Shown: positions 26,299 to 34,931 of the stretch, piece by piece
How positions within the stretch are numbered: the first letter of the stretch is position 1
Layout of the letters: every line of letters begins with the position of its first letter
Assembly (NCBI RefSeq): GCF_029051685.1
Contig: NZ_JAACFT010000008.1
Span: 124,001-188,000 of the forward strand
Reading direction: 5' to 3'
DNA from: Bradyrhizobium sp. CSA207
GTDB taxonomy: Bacteria; Pseudomonadota; Alphaproteobacteria; Rhizobiales; Xanthobacteraceae
DNA length: 64,000 nucleotides
Position numbers and translations under genes: made by a program
Notes under the pieces: model-generated
Told to the model about the DNA's origin: nothing
What the model saw: the letters and a program-made list of their open reading frames with translations, nothing else
Databases searched by the model: none

Positions 26299-27174
26299 CT
26301 ACTGCCCCAGATACTTCTTCATCTCCGCGATCAGGCCGTCGCGCAGCTCGGGGCGCTGCAGGCCGTAGGCGATGTTGGCGCGGAGGAAGCCGGGCTTGGA
26401 GCCGCAATCGTGGCGCTCGCCCTCGAACTCGACGCCATAGAACTTTTGCGATTTGGCGAGACCGATCATGGCGTCGGTGAGCTGGATCTCGCCGCCGGCG
26501 CCGCGCTCCTGGGTCTGAAGGATCTTGAAGATTTCCGGCTGCAGGATGTAGCGGCCGGTGATCGACAGATTGGAGGGCGCGGTGCCCTTCGCCGGCTTCT
26601 CGACCATGCCGTCGACCTCGAACATCTTCCCGGTGCGTTTTCCGACGCCGCAGATGCCGTACTGGTGGGTGAGATGGTCGGGCACCGCCTCGACCGCGAT
26701 GACATTGGATTTTTCGCCCAGCGTGCCGGCGGTCTCGATCATCTGCTTCAGGCAGCCGGGCGAATTGAGCACGAGCTCGTCGGGCAGCACCACCGCGAAC
26801 GGCTCGTTGCCGACGATGTCGCGCGCGCACCAGACCGCGTGCCCGAGGCCGAGCGGCGCCTGCTGGCGGGTGAAGCTGACGGCGCCGGCTTCGGGCTGGT
26901 TCTGTGCCAGAACGTCCTGCTCGGTCTTCTTGCCGCGCGCCGCCAGCGTGGCGTCGAGCTCGAACATCCGGTCGAAATGATCTTCGATGACATTCTTGTT
27001 GCGGCCGGTGACGAAGATGAAGTGCTCGATGCCGGCTTCCCTGGCCTCGTCATAGACGTACTGGATCAGCGGCTTGTCGACGATGGTCAGCATTTCCTTC
27101 GGCATCGCCTTGGTAGCGGGCAGGACGCGGGTGCCGAGGCCGGCGACGGGAAATACGGCTTTGCGGATTTTCAT
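26299..27174 (-). CDS. galU: UTP--glucose-1-phosphate uridylyltransferase
   Basis: A 291-residue enzyme that makes UDP-glucose from UTP and glucose-1-phosphate for exopolysaccharide, periplasmic glucan and lipopolysaccharide synthesis. The nucleotide-binding start, MKIRKAVFPVAGLGTRVLPATKAMPKEMLTIVDKPLIQYVYDEA, is diagnostic of GalU. Later motifs agree: VVLPDELVLNSPGCLKQM, QYGICGVG and MVEKPAKGTAPSN. Length is normal. It is monocistronic, divergent from the lytic transglycosylase gene, with a nested inverted repeat in the shared region (27246-27314). Confidence 0.96.
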   Translation of the reverse strand: MKIRKAVFPVAGLGTRVLPATKAMPKEMLTIVDKPLIQYVYDEAREAGIEHFIFVTGRNKNVIEDHFDRMFELDATLAARGKKTEQDVLAQNQPEAGAVSFTRQQAPLGLGHAVWCARDIVGNEPFAVVLPDELVLNSPGCLKQMIETAGTLGEKSNVIAVEAVPDHLTHQYGICGVGKRTGKMFEVDGMVEKPAKGTAPSNLSITGRYILQPEIFKILQTQERGAGGEIQLTDAMIGLAKSQKFYGVEFEGERHDCGSKPGFLRANIAYGLQRPELRDGLIAEMKKYLGQ

Positions 27175-27245
27175 GGGATTGATCGAATACCTTGAGACGC
27201 GCGTGAATGATGCAATGGCGGCTTGCTACCCGGTTTGCAGCCGGT

Positions 27246-27314
27246 AACAAAGGCGGATGTAGGGCCCCGCCCCCTTGAGTGAGAAAAGGGGGCCCACAAA
27301 ATTTCACCTTTGTT
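27246..27314. promoter_or_regulatory. Nested inverted repeats between galU and the transglycosylase gene
   Basis: Outer arms AACAAAGG (27246-27253) and CCTTTGTT (27307-27314) enclose inner arms GCCCCCTT (27269-27276) and AAGGGGGC (27286-27293). No T tract follows, so it is not a standard terminator. It lies in the leaders of both divergent genes. Confidence 0.4.
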
Positions 27315-27377
27315 AAGCTATTGGCAACCGTAACAAGGCCTCCTGAAGGCGGATTTTTGGCCGGACGGGTGGGGGAC

Positions 27378-28778
27378 ATGATGCAATCAGTGGCAAGGCT
27401 GGCAGTGGCAGGGCTGGCAAAGCGCGCTGGATCTCTGACCGGCGCAACGATGATTGCGGCCGTCCTGTTGCTCCCTGTCTCCGCGCGCGCCCAGGCGCAA
27501 AACGGCCTGTCGAACCTGTTCGGCGGTATTTTCTCCGGCGCGACCCCGGCACCCTCGCAGCCTGCGCCCACGCCCGGCGGCACTCAACCCTGGAGCGGCG
27601 AGGACGGCGCGTCCGGCCATCCGCTGATGAGCGCATCGGCAATCCGCGAAGCCGCCGCCAATTTCAACAATTGCGTCGCTGCGATGTGGCCCGATGCCGC
27701 ACGGCGCGGCATCACGCAGGAGAATTTTCAGCGCTTCACCGCAGGGCTCGCGCCCGACCTGCGCATCATGGACCTGATGGATTCGCAGCCGGAGTTCACC
27801 AAGTCGATCTGGGACTATCTCGACATCCTCGTGAACGACAACCGGCTCGCCAAGGGCCGCGAGGTCCTCGCCAAGTACAAGGCGCAGTTCGACGCCACCG
27901 AAAAGGCCACCGGCGTCGATCGCTACATCATCGCCTCGATCTGGGGCATCGAATCCAACTACTCGACCCAGATGGGCGATCGCAGCGTGCTGCAATCGAC
28001 CGCGACGCTGGCCTGCATCGGCCGCCGCCAAGCCTATTTCAAGGACGAATTCCTTTCCGGCCTGGAAATCCTCAACCGCGGTGATCTCAGGCCCGAGCAG
28101 ATGCGCGGCTCCTGGGCCGGCGCCTTCGGTCCGACGCAGTTCATGCCGACCGCGTTCAAGCGCTTTGCCGTGGACGGCGACGGCGACGGCCGGCGCGACG
28201 TCGTCGACAATCCGACCGACCTGATCGCATCCACCGCCAACAATCTGAAGAAGGACGGCTGGCAGAGCGGCCAGACCTGGGGCTACGAGGTCGTGGTGCC
28301 GCAGGGCTTCAACTACATGCTGGCCGATCGCGCCAAGGCGATGACGATCGCACAGTGGGAGAAGCTCGGGCTCAAACGCCCGGCCAACCAGCCCTTTCCG
28401 CAGCCGGCGGAGAAAGCCTATCTGCTGGCGCCCGCCGGCGCGCAGGGACCGGGCTTCCTGATGCTGCAGAATTACCGCGTTATCATGAGGTACAATCCGG
28501 CGGAGGCCTATGCGCTGGCGATCGGTCATTTCGCCGACCGGCTGCGCGGCGGCCAACCCTTCGTGCAGCCCTGGCCGCGCCAGGAGCGGGAGCTGTCCCG
28601 CACCGAGCGGCTGGAACTCCAGCAGCTGCTGGCCCAGCGCGGCTTCTACAAGGGCACCCCGGACGGCCAGTTCGGCGGCCAGACTCGCGAGGCCCTGCGC
28701 AGCTTCCAGGCCTCGATCGGGGTGCCGGCGGACGGATTTGCCTCCTCGGACGCGCTGGAACGGCTGCGAGGACGGTAA
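27378..28778 (+). CDS. MltB-type lytic murein transglycosylase with C-terminal peptidoglycan-binding domain
   Basis: A secreted protein of about 466 residues that cleaves glycan strands of peptidoglycan. A signal peptide (to about ARAQAQ) and a Pro-rich linker precede the SLT_2/MltB catalytic domain with YIIASIWGIESNYSTQMG, in which the Glu is catalytic. Other family motifs are SWAGAFGPTQFMPTAFKRFAVDGDGDGRRD and DLIASTANNLKKDGW. The last 60 residues are a PG_binding_1 domain (LQQLLAQRGFYKGTPDGQFGGQTREALRSFQAS). A GGGGGA ribosome site supports the start at 27378; the frame is open further upstream but would lack a signal peptide at its N-terminus. Likely role: cell-wall turnover or division. 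Confidence 0.93.
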   Translation: MMQSVARLAVAGLAKRAGSLTGATMIAAVLLLPVSARAQAQNGLSNLFGGIFSGATPAPSQPAPTPGGTQPWSGEDGASGHPLMSASAIREAAANFNNCVAAMWPDAARRGITQENFQRFTAGLAPDLRIMDLMDSQPEFTKSIWDYLDILVNDNRLAKGREVLAKYKAQFDATEKATGVDRYIIASIWGIESNYSTQMGDRSVLQSTATLACIGRRQAYFKDEFLSGLEILNRGDLRPEQMRGSWAGAFGPTQFMPTAFKRFAVDGDGDGRRDVVDNPTDLIASTANNLKKDGWQSGQTWGYEVVVPQGFNYMLADRAKAMTIAQWEKLGLKRPANQPFPQPAEKAYLLAPAGAQGPGFLMLQNYRVIMRYNPAEAYALAIGHFADRLRGGQPFVQPWPRQERELSRTERLELQQLLAQRGFYKGTPDGQFGGQTREALRSFQASIGVPADGFASSDALERLRGR

Positions 28779-28814
28779 AATCGCGCCGAAAGTAACCCTG
28801 AACAGGGATTTTAC
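28775..28814 (+). terminator. Possible terminator after the transglycosylase gene
   Basis: A CCCTG-AA-CAGGG hairpin is followed by ATTTTAC, which can itself pair with GTAAAAT at the stop of the gene. The T run is short, so confidence is modest. Confidence 0.4.
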
Positions 28815-28960
28815 GCGCCGGCCTTGACGGGGACCGCTGATCCCCGTGTATGGCCTAGAGAGACCATAAGAAAATCCGCGAGAGAATCTGCCCGTTTGCG
28901 GCCGGATTCCGTTATTATATTGAACCCGTTCCGATCCCCGTTGCGCGTGCCCGAGATCGC

Positions 28961-30652
28961 ATGTCGAAGCATAAGTCCCTGTTCAAGGCGCTGACCGAGA
29001 CCGGCCCGTTGATCGCGCTGGGGACGGCGCTTGCGATCCTGGTATCGGTCGCGGGGCCCGCCTCGGCGCAATTTTTCAACTTCCCCGGCTTCGGCGGCCC
29101 GCCGCAGCGCGCGGCCCCGCCACCACCAAGGGGCGGCGGAGGCGGCGGCGGATGGTTCGGCGGCGATTTCTTTGCGCCGTTCCAGCAGCAACAGCCGCAA
29201 GCGCCGCGCCAGGATTTTTCGCGCGCGCCGGCACCTAGCAAGCGCGACACGATTCCCGACAAGAACGTGCTGGTGATTGGCGACGGCATGGCCGACTGGC
29301 TCGCCTATGGCCTGGAAGACGCCTACACCGAACAGCCCGACATGGGCGTGATCCGCAAGCACAAGACCACGTCCGGCCTGATCAGGTACCAGCCGAAGGG
29401 CGAGCCCTCGGATTGGGCGGCCGCGGCGAAGGGCATCCTCGAGACTGAAAAACCGGACGTCATCGTCGTCATGCTCGGCCTCAACGACCGCATCGCGATC
29501 CGCGAGGCCGCACCCGACAAATCCGACAAGCCCGCGGACAAGGACAAGAAGAACGACAAGGGCGCGCGCGCCAAGCCGCCGGCAAAGCCTGGCGACGCCA
29601 AGCCCAACGCCGGCGACACCGCCGCCAAGCCGGACGATAAGCCGGCCGACAGCGACCTGCCGCAGGATGACGCCGACAACGCCGATACGCCGGCGGCCGC
29701 AGCGCCCGAGAAGACCGCGCGCAATCCGAACGGCCTCTACGAGTTCCGCGACGACCGCTGGGTCGAGCTGTACGGCAAGAAGATCGAGGAGCTGACCAAC
29801 GTCCTCAAGAGCAAGGGCGTGCCGGTGCTCTGGGTCGGCCTGCCCGCGATCCGCGGCCCCAGGGGCACGGCCGACATGCTGTTCCTGGATTCGCTCTATC
29901 GCGAGGGCGCCGCCAAGGCCGGCATCACCTATGTCGATGTGTGGGACGGCTTTGTCGACGAGGCCGGCCGCTTCCTGCAGAAGGGCCCGGATTTCGAGGG
30001 CCAGATCCGCCAGCTCCGCAGCTATGACGGCGTCTATTTCACCAAGCCCGGCGCGCGCAAGCTCGCCCACTATGTCGAGCGCGAGATCACGCGCCTGCTC
30101 GCGGGACGCTCCGGCCCGATCGCGCTGCCGAGCGAGCCTGCGACGCCCGACACCAGCGCCGAGCCGGGCAAGCCCGCGCCGCGGCCGCTGGCCGGGCCGA
30201 TCGTGCCGCTGGTTGCCGCCTCGATCTCGACCGATCAATTGCTGGGCGGACCGGGCTCGCGTCCCGCCGCCGTCGATGCGCTCGCTGCGAAGACGCTGGT
30301 GAAGGGCGAGCCGCTGGCAGCGCCGGCGGGCCGCGCCGACGACTATGCCTGGCCGCGCCGCGAAGTCGGGCGCGAGCAGGCCAAGGGCGATACGCCGATG
30401 GCGGCGACGACGCCTGACGGCGGTGCGCCGGGTGCGGCCGCAGCGATCGCGCCGCCAAAACTCGCGCCGAAGAAGCCGCCGGTGCAGCAGCAACCGGCGC
30501 AAGCAGCCCCGTCAATGCGCGATTTCTTCGGCTTCGGCTCTCCGCCGCCACCGCCACGTCAATTGGCGCCGGCGCCGCGCTATCCGAATCCCAACCCCGC
30601 GATCCCGCGTCCGCCGGGCAACGTCGGGCGGTCGGCGGAAGTGTTCCGGTAG
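28961..30652 (+). CDS. DUF459 SGNH-hydrolase-fold periplasmic protein
   Basis: A 563-residue exported protein: signal peptide or anchor (about 15-38), a Pro/Gly-rich linker, then the DUF459 SGNH/GDSL fold (about 100-385), interrupted by a 70-residue charged Lys/Asp/Ala/Pro insertion (about 185-255). A Pro/Ala-rich tail of about 180 residues follows. Block III is normal (VVMLGLNDR, Asn175). The nucleophile block reads VIGDGMADW, so Gly109 stands where GDSL enzymes have Ser. The final block reads YDGVYFTKPGARKLAHYV, with Tyr359 where the catalytic His is usual. It may therefore be a binding or scaffolding protein rather than an esterase. Family function is unknown; its neighbours act on the cell wall. 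Confidence 0.85.
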   Translation: MSKHKSLFKALTETGPLIALGTALAILVSVAGPASAQFFNFPGFGGPPQRAAPPPPRGGGGGGGWFGGDFFAPFQQQQPQAPRQDFSRAPAPSKRDTIPDKNVLVIGDGMADWLAYGLEDAYTEQPDMGVIRKHKTTSGLIRYQPKGEPSDWAAAAKGILETEKPDVIVVMLGLNDRIAIREAAPDKSDKPADKDKKNDKGARAKPPAKPGDAKPNAGDTAAKPDDKPADSDLPQDDADNADTPAAAAPEKTARNPNGLYEFRDDRWVELYGKKIEELTNVLKSKGVPVLWVGLPAIRGPRGTADMLFLDSLYREGAAKAGITYVDVWDGFVDEAGRFLQKGPDFEGQIRQLRSYDGVYFTKPGARKLAHYVEREITRLLAGRSGPIALPSEPATPDTSAEPGKPAPRPLAGPIVPLVAASISTDQLLGGPGSRPAAVDALAAKTLVKGEPLAAPAGRADDYAWPRREVGREQAKGDTPMAATTPDGGAPGAAAAIAPPKLAPKKPPVQQQPAQAAPSMRDFFGFGSPPPPPRQLAPAPRYPNPNPAIPRPPGNVGRSAEVFR

Positions 30653-30704
30653 TCGCCTCTCCGACTTGAGATGTCATTCGGGGGCGCGAATGACGTGCCT
30701 GGCC

Positions 30705-31079
30705 TCAGCCGTAATAGCGCCAGCGCGGCGGCGGGCGACGGGCGGGGCGTGACATCAGCAGGGCAAGTGCGAAGCCGATGCCGCCGGCGACCAGCAGCGC
30801 GCCGAGCGGGTTGTCCTGCACCTTCTGCGCGATCGCTTGCGTGCCATCGCGGAACGTGTCCTGGCCTGCCTCATAGGCGTCCTTGGCGTAGCTCGCGGCG
30901 GTGTCCGTAGCATCGCGCGCCGCATCTTTCGCCTGACCATACAGGTTCTGCACGGTGCCGGCGGCCTCGCGCGCCTTGCCTGAAGCCTGCGTCTTCGCAT
31001 CTCCCGCCATCTCGCCCACGGTGCCTTCCACGCCGCCCGCCATTTCCTTTGCTGATCCGATGATCCGATCCGCGTCCAT
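30705..31079 (-). CDS. CsbD-like stress protein with DUF883-type membrane tail
   Basis: A 124-residue protein. Residues 1-75 are CsbD-like, with repeated A/G-K-E-x-A-G turns (DADRIIGSAKEMAGGVEGTVGEMAGDAKTQASGKAREAAGTVQNLYGQAKDAARD). The C-terminus resembles ElaB/YqjD proteins: DNPLGALLVAGGIGFALALLMSRPARRPP, a single membrane helix followed by basic residues. Such proteins are induced in stationary phase or by osmotic and general stress. An AGGAGG site precedes the ATG. A soluble CsbD lies at 54317-54517 and a DUF883 protein at 57948-58319; this one seems to combine both. Confidence 0.85.
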   Translation of the reverse strand: MDADRIIGSAKEMAGGVEGTVGEMAGDAKTQASGKAREAAGTVQNLYGQAKDAARDATDTAASYAKDAYEAGQDTFRDGTQAIAQKVQDNPLGALLVAGGIGFALALLMSRPARRPPPRWRYYG

Positions 31080-31143
31080 GATAATCCTCCTCGGTGATCA
31101 GCCGAAGTAACCGATCAGAAGCAACGCGGTTCCTTGCATTTAC

Positions 31144-31880
31144 CTACAGAATGAGCCCGCCATCGACGACGAGGGTCTGGCCGATGATGTAGGAGGACAG
31201 CGGCGACGCCAGGAACAGCGCCGCGCCCGCCATGTCGGCCGGCGTGCCCAATCGCCGCAGCGGAATCCGCGACAGCGCATCTTCGAGCCGCCTGGGATTG
31301 TCGGTCGTCACCTTCGTCATCTTGGTGTCGACGAGGCCGGGCGCGATGCCGTTGACGCGGATGCCGTCCTCCGCCCAGGCCTCGCCCAATGTCCGCGTCA
31401 ATCCGACCGCACCGGTCTTCGACGCGTTGTAGGCGGGATTGCCCATGGTGGAATGATAGGCTGCGGTCGAGGACACCATGATCAGCGCGCCCTTCGCATC
31501 GCGCAACATGGAATGAAAGCGCGTCGCGCACGCCATCAGGCTCATCAGATTGACCTCGACCACCTTGCGGAAGCCGCTCATCTCGAATTCGCCGCGGCGA
31601 TACAGCATGCGCCTTGCGCGAGCACGAGCACGTCGAGCCGCTTGAAGGCCGGCTTGAACGCCTCGATCGCGCCGGCATTGCTGACATCGAGCTGCGCATA
31701 GGCGAGACCTTCGAGGTCGGAGCCTTCCGCCGCCGAATAGTCGCTTGCGTGAGCACGCGTACCGCAAACTGCAACTTGCGCGCCCCTGGTCCGAAAGGCC
31801 TGCGCAATGCCGTTTCCGATGCCGCTGGAGCCGCCCACGACCAGCACCTGCCTGCCTGAGAAATCGAGCTCGTTCGCCAT
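31144..31880 (-). pseudogene. Frameshifted short-chain dehydrogenase/reductase
   Basis: Two overlapping frames together make one SDR of about 245 residues. The first (from ATG 31880, AGGGAG upstream) has the NAD(P)-binding GGSSGIGNGIAQAF and runs to LDVLVLAQGA, where the frame is lost. The second resumes LYRRGEFEMSGFRKVVEVNLMSLM and includes the catalytic Ser and YNASK in VSSTAAYHSTMGNPAYNASK, and the usual VVDGG end. A single missing base at about 31606-31612 explains it. Either the gene is inactive or the sequence has an error there; every catalytic residue is otherwise present, so the damage is recent or artefactual. Substrate unknown. Confidence 0.85.
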
Positions 31881-31947
31881 CGCCGTCTCCCTTCGTTTTT
31901 GCTTGTTTGACCTGTCTGCGGATCGATGCCAGCCTTGTCAATCGCCG

Positions 31948-32013
31948 GCAGCGTCGTTCCTTGCCGGTGCGGTGATCCCCGTCGACGGCGGCCTGACGGC
32001 GCGCAACGCGTGA
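31948..32013 (+). pseudogene. 3' remnant of a second SDR gene
   Basis: In one plus-strand frame, the last 21 codons read AASFLAGAVIPVDGGLTARNA and stop. This is the typical C-terminus of SDR enzymes (S-x-F/Y-x-x-G-A/Q-x-x-x-VDGG). The preceding sequence has no SDR similarity in any frame, so only the tail of the gene seems to remain. It lies 97 bases before the TfdA-like gene and divergent from the frameshifted SDR. Confidence 0.5.
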
Positions 32014-32110
32014 GAGGCATGCCGTCGGGGCGTTGACACGGCCGGGCGCGGGAGTAACTTTTTCCCCAACAGAGCGGGACCAACCGCTCGCGGTTCGCGG
32101 GAGAAACGCC

Positions 32111-32998
32111 ATGACGATCGCCATCCGGCAGCTTCAGAAATATTTCGTCGGCGAGGTTTCCGGCCTCGACCTGCGCAAGCCCCTCACCGAGAGCGAAGCG
32201 CGCGAGGTCGAGGCCGCCATGGACAAATATGCGGTGCTCGTGTTCCACGACCAGGACATCGCCGACGATCAGCAGATGGCCTTCGCGCTCAATTTCGGCG
32301 AGCGCGAGGACGCGCGCGGCGGCACCGTGACCAAGGAAAAGGACTACCGGCTCAATTCCGGCCTCAACGACGTCTCCAACCTCGGCAAGGACGGCAAGCC
32401 GCTGGCGAAGGACAGCCGCGCGCATCTGTTCAATCTCGGCAATTGCCTGTGGCACTCCGACAGCTCGTTCCGTCCCATCCCGGCAAAATTCTCGCTGCTG
32501 TCGGCGCGCGTGGTGAACCCCAAAGGCGGCAACACCGAATTCGCCGACATGCGCGCGGCCTATGACGCGCTCGACGAAGAGACCAGGGCGGAGATCGAGG
32601 ACCTCGTCTGCGAACATTCGCTGATGCATTCGCGCGGCTCGCTCGGCTTCACGGAGTATACCGATGACGAGAAGGAGATGTTCAAGCCGGTGCTGCAGCG
32701 TCTGGTGCGCACCCATCCCGTGCATCGCCGCAAGTCGCTGTATCTCTCATCGCATGCCGGCAAGATCGTCGGCATGAGCGTGCCCGAGGGCCGGCTACTG
32801 CTGCGCGACCTCAACGAGCACGCGACGCAAGCCGAGTTCGTCTACGTCCACAAATGGAAGCTGCATGATCTCGTGATGTGGGACAACCGCCAGACCATGC
32901 ACCGCGTCCGCCGCTACGACCAATCGCAGCCCCGCGACATGCGCCGCGCCACGGTGGCGGGCACGGAGCCGACGGTGCAGCAGCAGGCGGCGGAGTAG
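32111..32998 (+). CDS. TfdA/TauD-family 2-oxoglutarate-dependent dioxygenase
   Basis: A 295-residue Fe(II)/2-oxoglutarate dioxygenase. Iron ligands are His and Asp in NCLWHSDSSFRPIPAKFSLLSARVV and the distal His in DLVMWDNRQTMHRVRRYD, with the 2-oxoglutarate-binding Arg close to the C-terminus (MRRATV). The wording of these motifs (WHSDSSF, FADMRAAYDAL, LVRTHP, EFVYxHKW) is much nearer to TfdA, the 2,4-D dioxygenase, than to TauD. Bradyrhizobium carries tfdA-alpha homologues with little or no herbicide activity, so the substrate could be a phenoxy-like or phenylpropanoid acid. It is monocistronic, preceded by an SDR remnant. Confidence 0.9.
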   Translation: MTIAIRQLQKYFVGEVSGLDLRKPLTESEAREVEAAMDKYAVLVFHDQDIADDQQMAFALNFGEREDARGGTVTKEKDYRLNSGLNDVSNLGKDGKPLAKDSRAHLFNLGNCLWHSDSSFRPIPAKFSLLSARVVNPKGGNTEFADMRAAYDALDEETRAEIEDLVCEHSLMHSRGSLGFTEYTDDEKEMFKPVLQRLVRTHPVHRRKSLYLSSHAGKIVGMSVPEGRLLLRDLNEHATQAEFVYVHKWKLHDLVMWDNRQTMHRVRRYDQSQPRDMRRATVAGTEPTVQQQAAE

Positions 32999-33017
32999 GC
33001 GTCACATACTGAGGGTC

Positions 33018-33119
33018 GTCATCGCCCGGCTGGACCGGGCGATCCAGTACTCCGAGACAATTGTGATTGAGCCGATAGGCCGCGGCGTACTGGATGCCCC
33101 GCCTTCGCGGGGCATGACA
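33018..33119. repeat. Modular palindromic repeat, copy B
   Basis: Left hairpin ATCGCCCGG-CTGGA-CCGGGCGAT, core bounded by CCAGTAC and GTACTGG, right hairpin ATGCCCCGC-CTTC-GCGGGGCAT. It begins GTCAT and ends ATGAC. Its core is the reverse complement of the core in the copy at 15981. It lies between the convergent dioxygenase and YqgE genes. Confidence 0.9.
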
Positions 33120-33127
33120 CCGAGTAA

Positions 33128-33772
33128 CTACGCGTGTCCCGCTTCGTTCGAGAGCATGCCGGGATCGATGCCGATCTTGTGCAGGGCGCGGGCATATTTG
33201 TCGTCGACGTCGTCGCCGAAGATCAGATCCGCATCCGCGTCGCAATGCAGCCAGCCATTGCTCTGGATCTCGGTCTCGAGCTGGCCCGGCGCCCAGCCGG
33301 CATAGCCGAGCGCAAGGATGGCGTGCTTGGGGCCGGAGCCCTTGGCGATGGCCCGCAAGATGTCGACGGTCGCGGTGAGGCAGACACCGTCGTCGATCCT
33401 GAGCGTCGCGTTCTCGATGTAAAAATCACTGGAATGCAGCACGAAGCCCCGGCCGGTGTCGACCGGACCGCCGCGCAGCACCTTCATGCTTTCGGCATTC
33501 TCCGGCAGCTTGATGTGCTCGCCCTTCTTGATGATACCGAGCTGCATCAGAAGCTCGGGGAAATCGATGCTGCCGGCCGGGTGGTTGACGATGATGCCCA
33601 TCGCACCTTCGGCCGAATGGGCGCAGAGATAGATCACCGAACGCTCGAAACGGGCATCACCCATCACCGGCATCGCGATCAGAAGCCGGCCGTCGAGATA
33701 CCCGGCGGAATTCGGGGGCGTGGAGCCCCTGCTCCGGGTGCTGTCGCCAGTCCTTTTACCTGCGGGAGCCAT
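33128..33772 (-). CDS. YqgE/AlgH family protein (DUF179)
   Basis: A 214-residue protein. The DUF179 core is clear: [47 protein letters not shown], then [16 protein letters not shown] and a C-terminal [22 protein letters not shown]. The family is widespread in proteobacteria; its biochemical function is not established, and the AlgH link to alginate regulation is historical. About 25 residues at the N-terminus are a variable leader. It is divergent from the DsbD N-domain gene. Confidence 0.94.
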   Translation of the reverse strand: MAPAGKRTGDSTRSRGSTPPNSAGYLDGRLLIAMPVMGDARFERSVIYLCAHSAEGAMGIIVNHPAGSIDFPELLMQLGIIKKGEHIKLPENAESMKVLRGGPVDTGRGFVLHSSDFYIENATLRIDDGVCLTATVDILRAIAKGSGPKHAILALGYAGWAPGQLETEIQSNGWLHCDADADLIFGDDVDDKYARALHKIGIDPGMLSNEAGHA

Positions 33773-33914
33773 CGCTGAAGCACTCCGGTTTCAGTTCCCA
33801 TCCTGATGTCGGGCCCCGCCACTGTCAAATCAAGGCTTGCGGGGAGCTGATTCAAGTGCATCCATCACAAGCAATTCAATGGTTTGACCTGGGGCGCCCC
33901 TGTAAAGACGTGCC

Positions 33915-34754
33915 ATGCTCTGCATAGTTCCTATGCGTGCGGCGATTGCCGTCGCAACAACCCTGCTCGCGTCGTCGCTGGCGATGACCGCCCGCGCCGA
34001 CGACGCCTCGCCCTGGCAACGCGACGGTCATTCCGCGGTGCGGTTGCTGGCGGGCTCGCGCAGCGGCGCGGTCCTGCTCGGCGGCATCGCCTTCCAGCTC
34101 CAGCAGGGATGGAAAACCTACTGGCGAACGCCGGGCGATTCCGGCGTTCCACCGCGATTCGACTTCTCGAAGTCGGACAATGTCGAAGCGGTGACAGTGA
34201 TGTGGCCGGCGCCGCTGAAATTCGACGATGGCGCGGGCGGTCACTCCATCGGCTATCACAATCAGATCGTGCTGCCGCTGCGCATCGTCGCCAAGGCGGC
34301 CGACAAGCCGGTGACATTGCGCGCCGAGATCAACTACGCGGTGTGCGAAAAACTCTGCATTCCCGTCGAGGCCAGCGCCGAGCTCGCCTTCAACAGCGTC
34401 GCCTCGACCGAGGACGCCAATCTGCGTGCAGCGCTCGATACCGTGCCCAAGCCCGCCAATATCGGCGACTCCAATCCGCTGACCATCCGCGACGTCAAGC
34501 GCGACGGCGCCAAAAAGGTGGTGATCGACGTGGTCACGCCGGATGCCCGCAACGTCAATTTGTTCGTGGAAGGACCGACGCTCGACTGGTCGCTGCCGAT
34601 CCCCGCTCCGGTCGAACCCAGCCCGCCCGGCGTCAAGCGCTTCACCTTCGAGCTCGACGGACTGCCGCCGCGCGCCAAGCCTGACGGCGCCGCGCTCAAG
34701 TTCACGCTGGTCGGGCCGGAGAAGTCGTACGAGTTCAACACGAATTTGGAGTGA
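33915..34754 (+). CDS. Periplasmic DsbD N-terminal-domain-like protein
   Basis: A 279-residue exported protein with a signal peptide ending near ARADD. The rest matches the DsbD alpha (N-terminal) immunoglobulin-like domain family: WKTYWRTPGDSGVPPRFDFSKSDNV, WPAPLKFDDGAGGHSIGYHNQIVLPL and the Cys pair in INYAVCEKLCIPVEA. It lacks the membrane and thioredoxin domains of full DsbD, so it would accept or donate disulfides in the periplasm through a separate membrane partner. Start is either 33915 or the in-frame ATG at 33933. The next gene downstream, a flippase, is separated by a repeat. Confidence 0.88.
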   Translation: MLCIVPMRAAIAVATTLLASSLAMTARADDASPWQRDGHSAVRLLAGSRSGAVLLGGIAFQLQQGWKTYWRTPGDSGVPPRFDFSKSDNVEAVTVMWPAPLKFDDGAGGHSIGYHNQIVLPLRIVAKAADKPVTLRAEINYAVCEKLCIPVEASAELAFNSVASTEDANLRAALDTVPKPANIGDSNPLTIRDVKRDGAKKVVIDVVTPDARNVNLFVEGPTLDWSLPIPAPVEPSPPGVKRFTFELDGLPPRAKPDGAALKFTLVGPEKSYEFNTNLE

Positions 34755-34763
34755 GCCCGAGCT

Positions 34764-34835
34764 GTCGTCCCGGATCTGCGCTCCGCTCCGGACAACGCTA
34801 CGCGTTGCCAGGAGCTATGCTTGTCCGGGACGACA
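34764..34835. repeat. Palindromic repeat (GTCGTCCCGGA ends)
   Basis: Ends GTCGTCCCGGA and TCCGGGACGAC are inverted, enclosing GCGCTCCGCTCCGGACAACGC and GCGTTGCCAGGAGC. It sits just after the DsbD-like gene. It shares the CGTCGTCCCGG end with 63475-63600 but not its interior. Confidence 0.75.
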
Positions 34836-34931
34836 CCGCGGATGGGACGCCCACCCAACCGAATCTTAACGAATGGTTGCTAATTCCCAAGCCTGCCGCA
34901 GCATGCGCGTGCGCCCTGGGGACTCTTCGAC

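Noticed and set aside
31115..32725. A 536-codon minus-strand frame across the SDR and dioxygenase genes
   Set aside because: It is antisense to the TfdA-like gene for most of its length and has no coherent domain.
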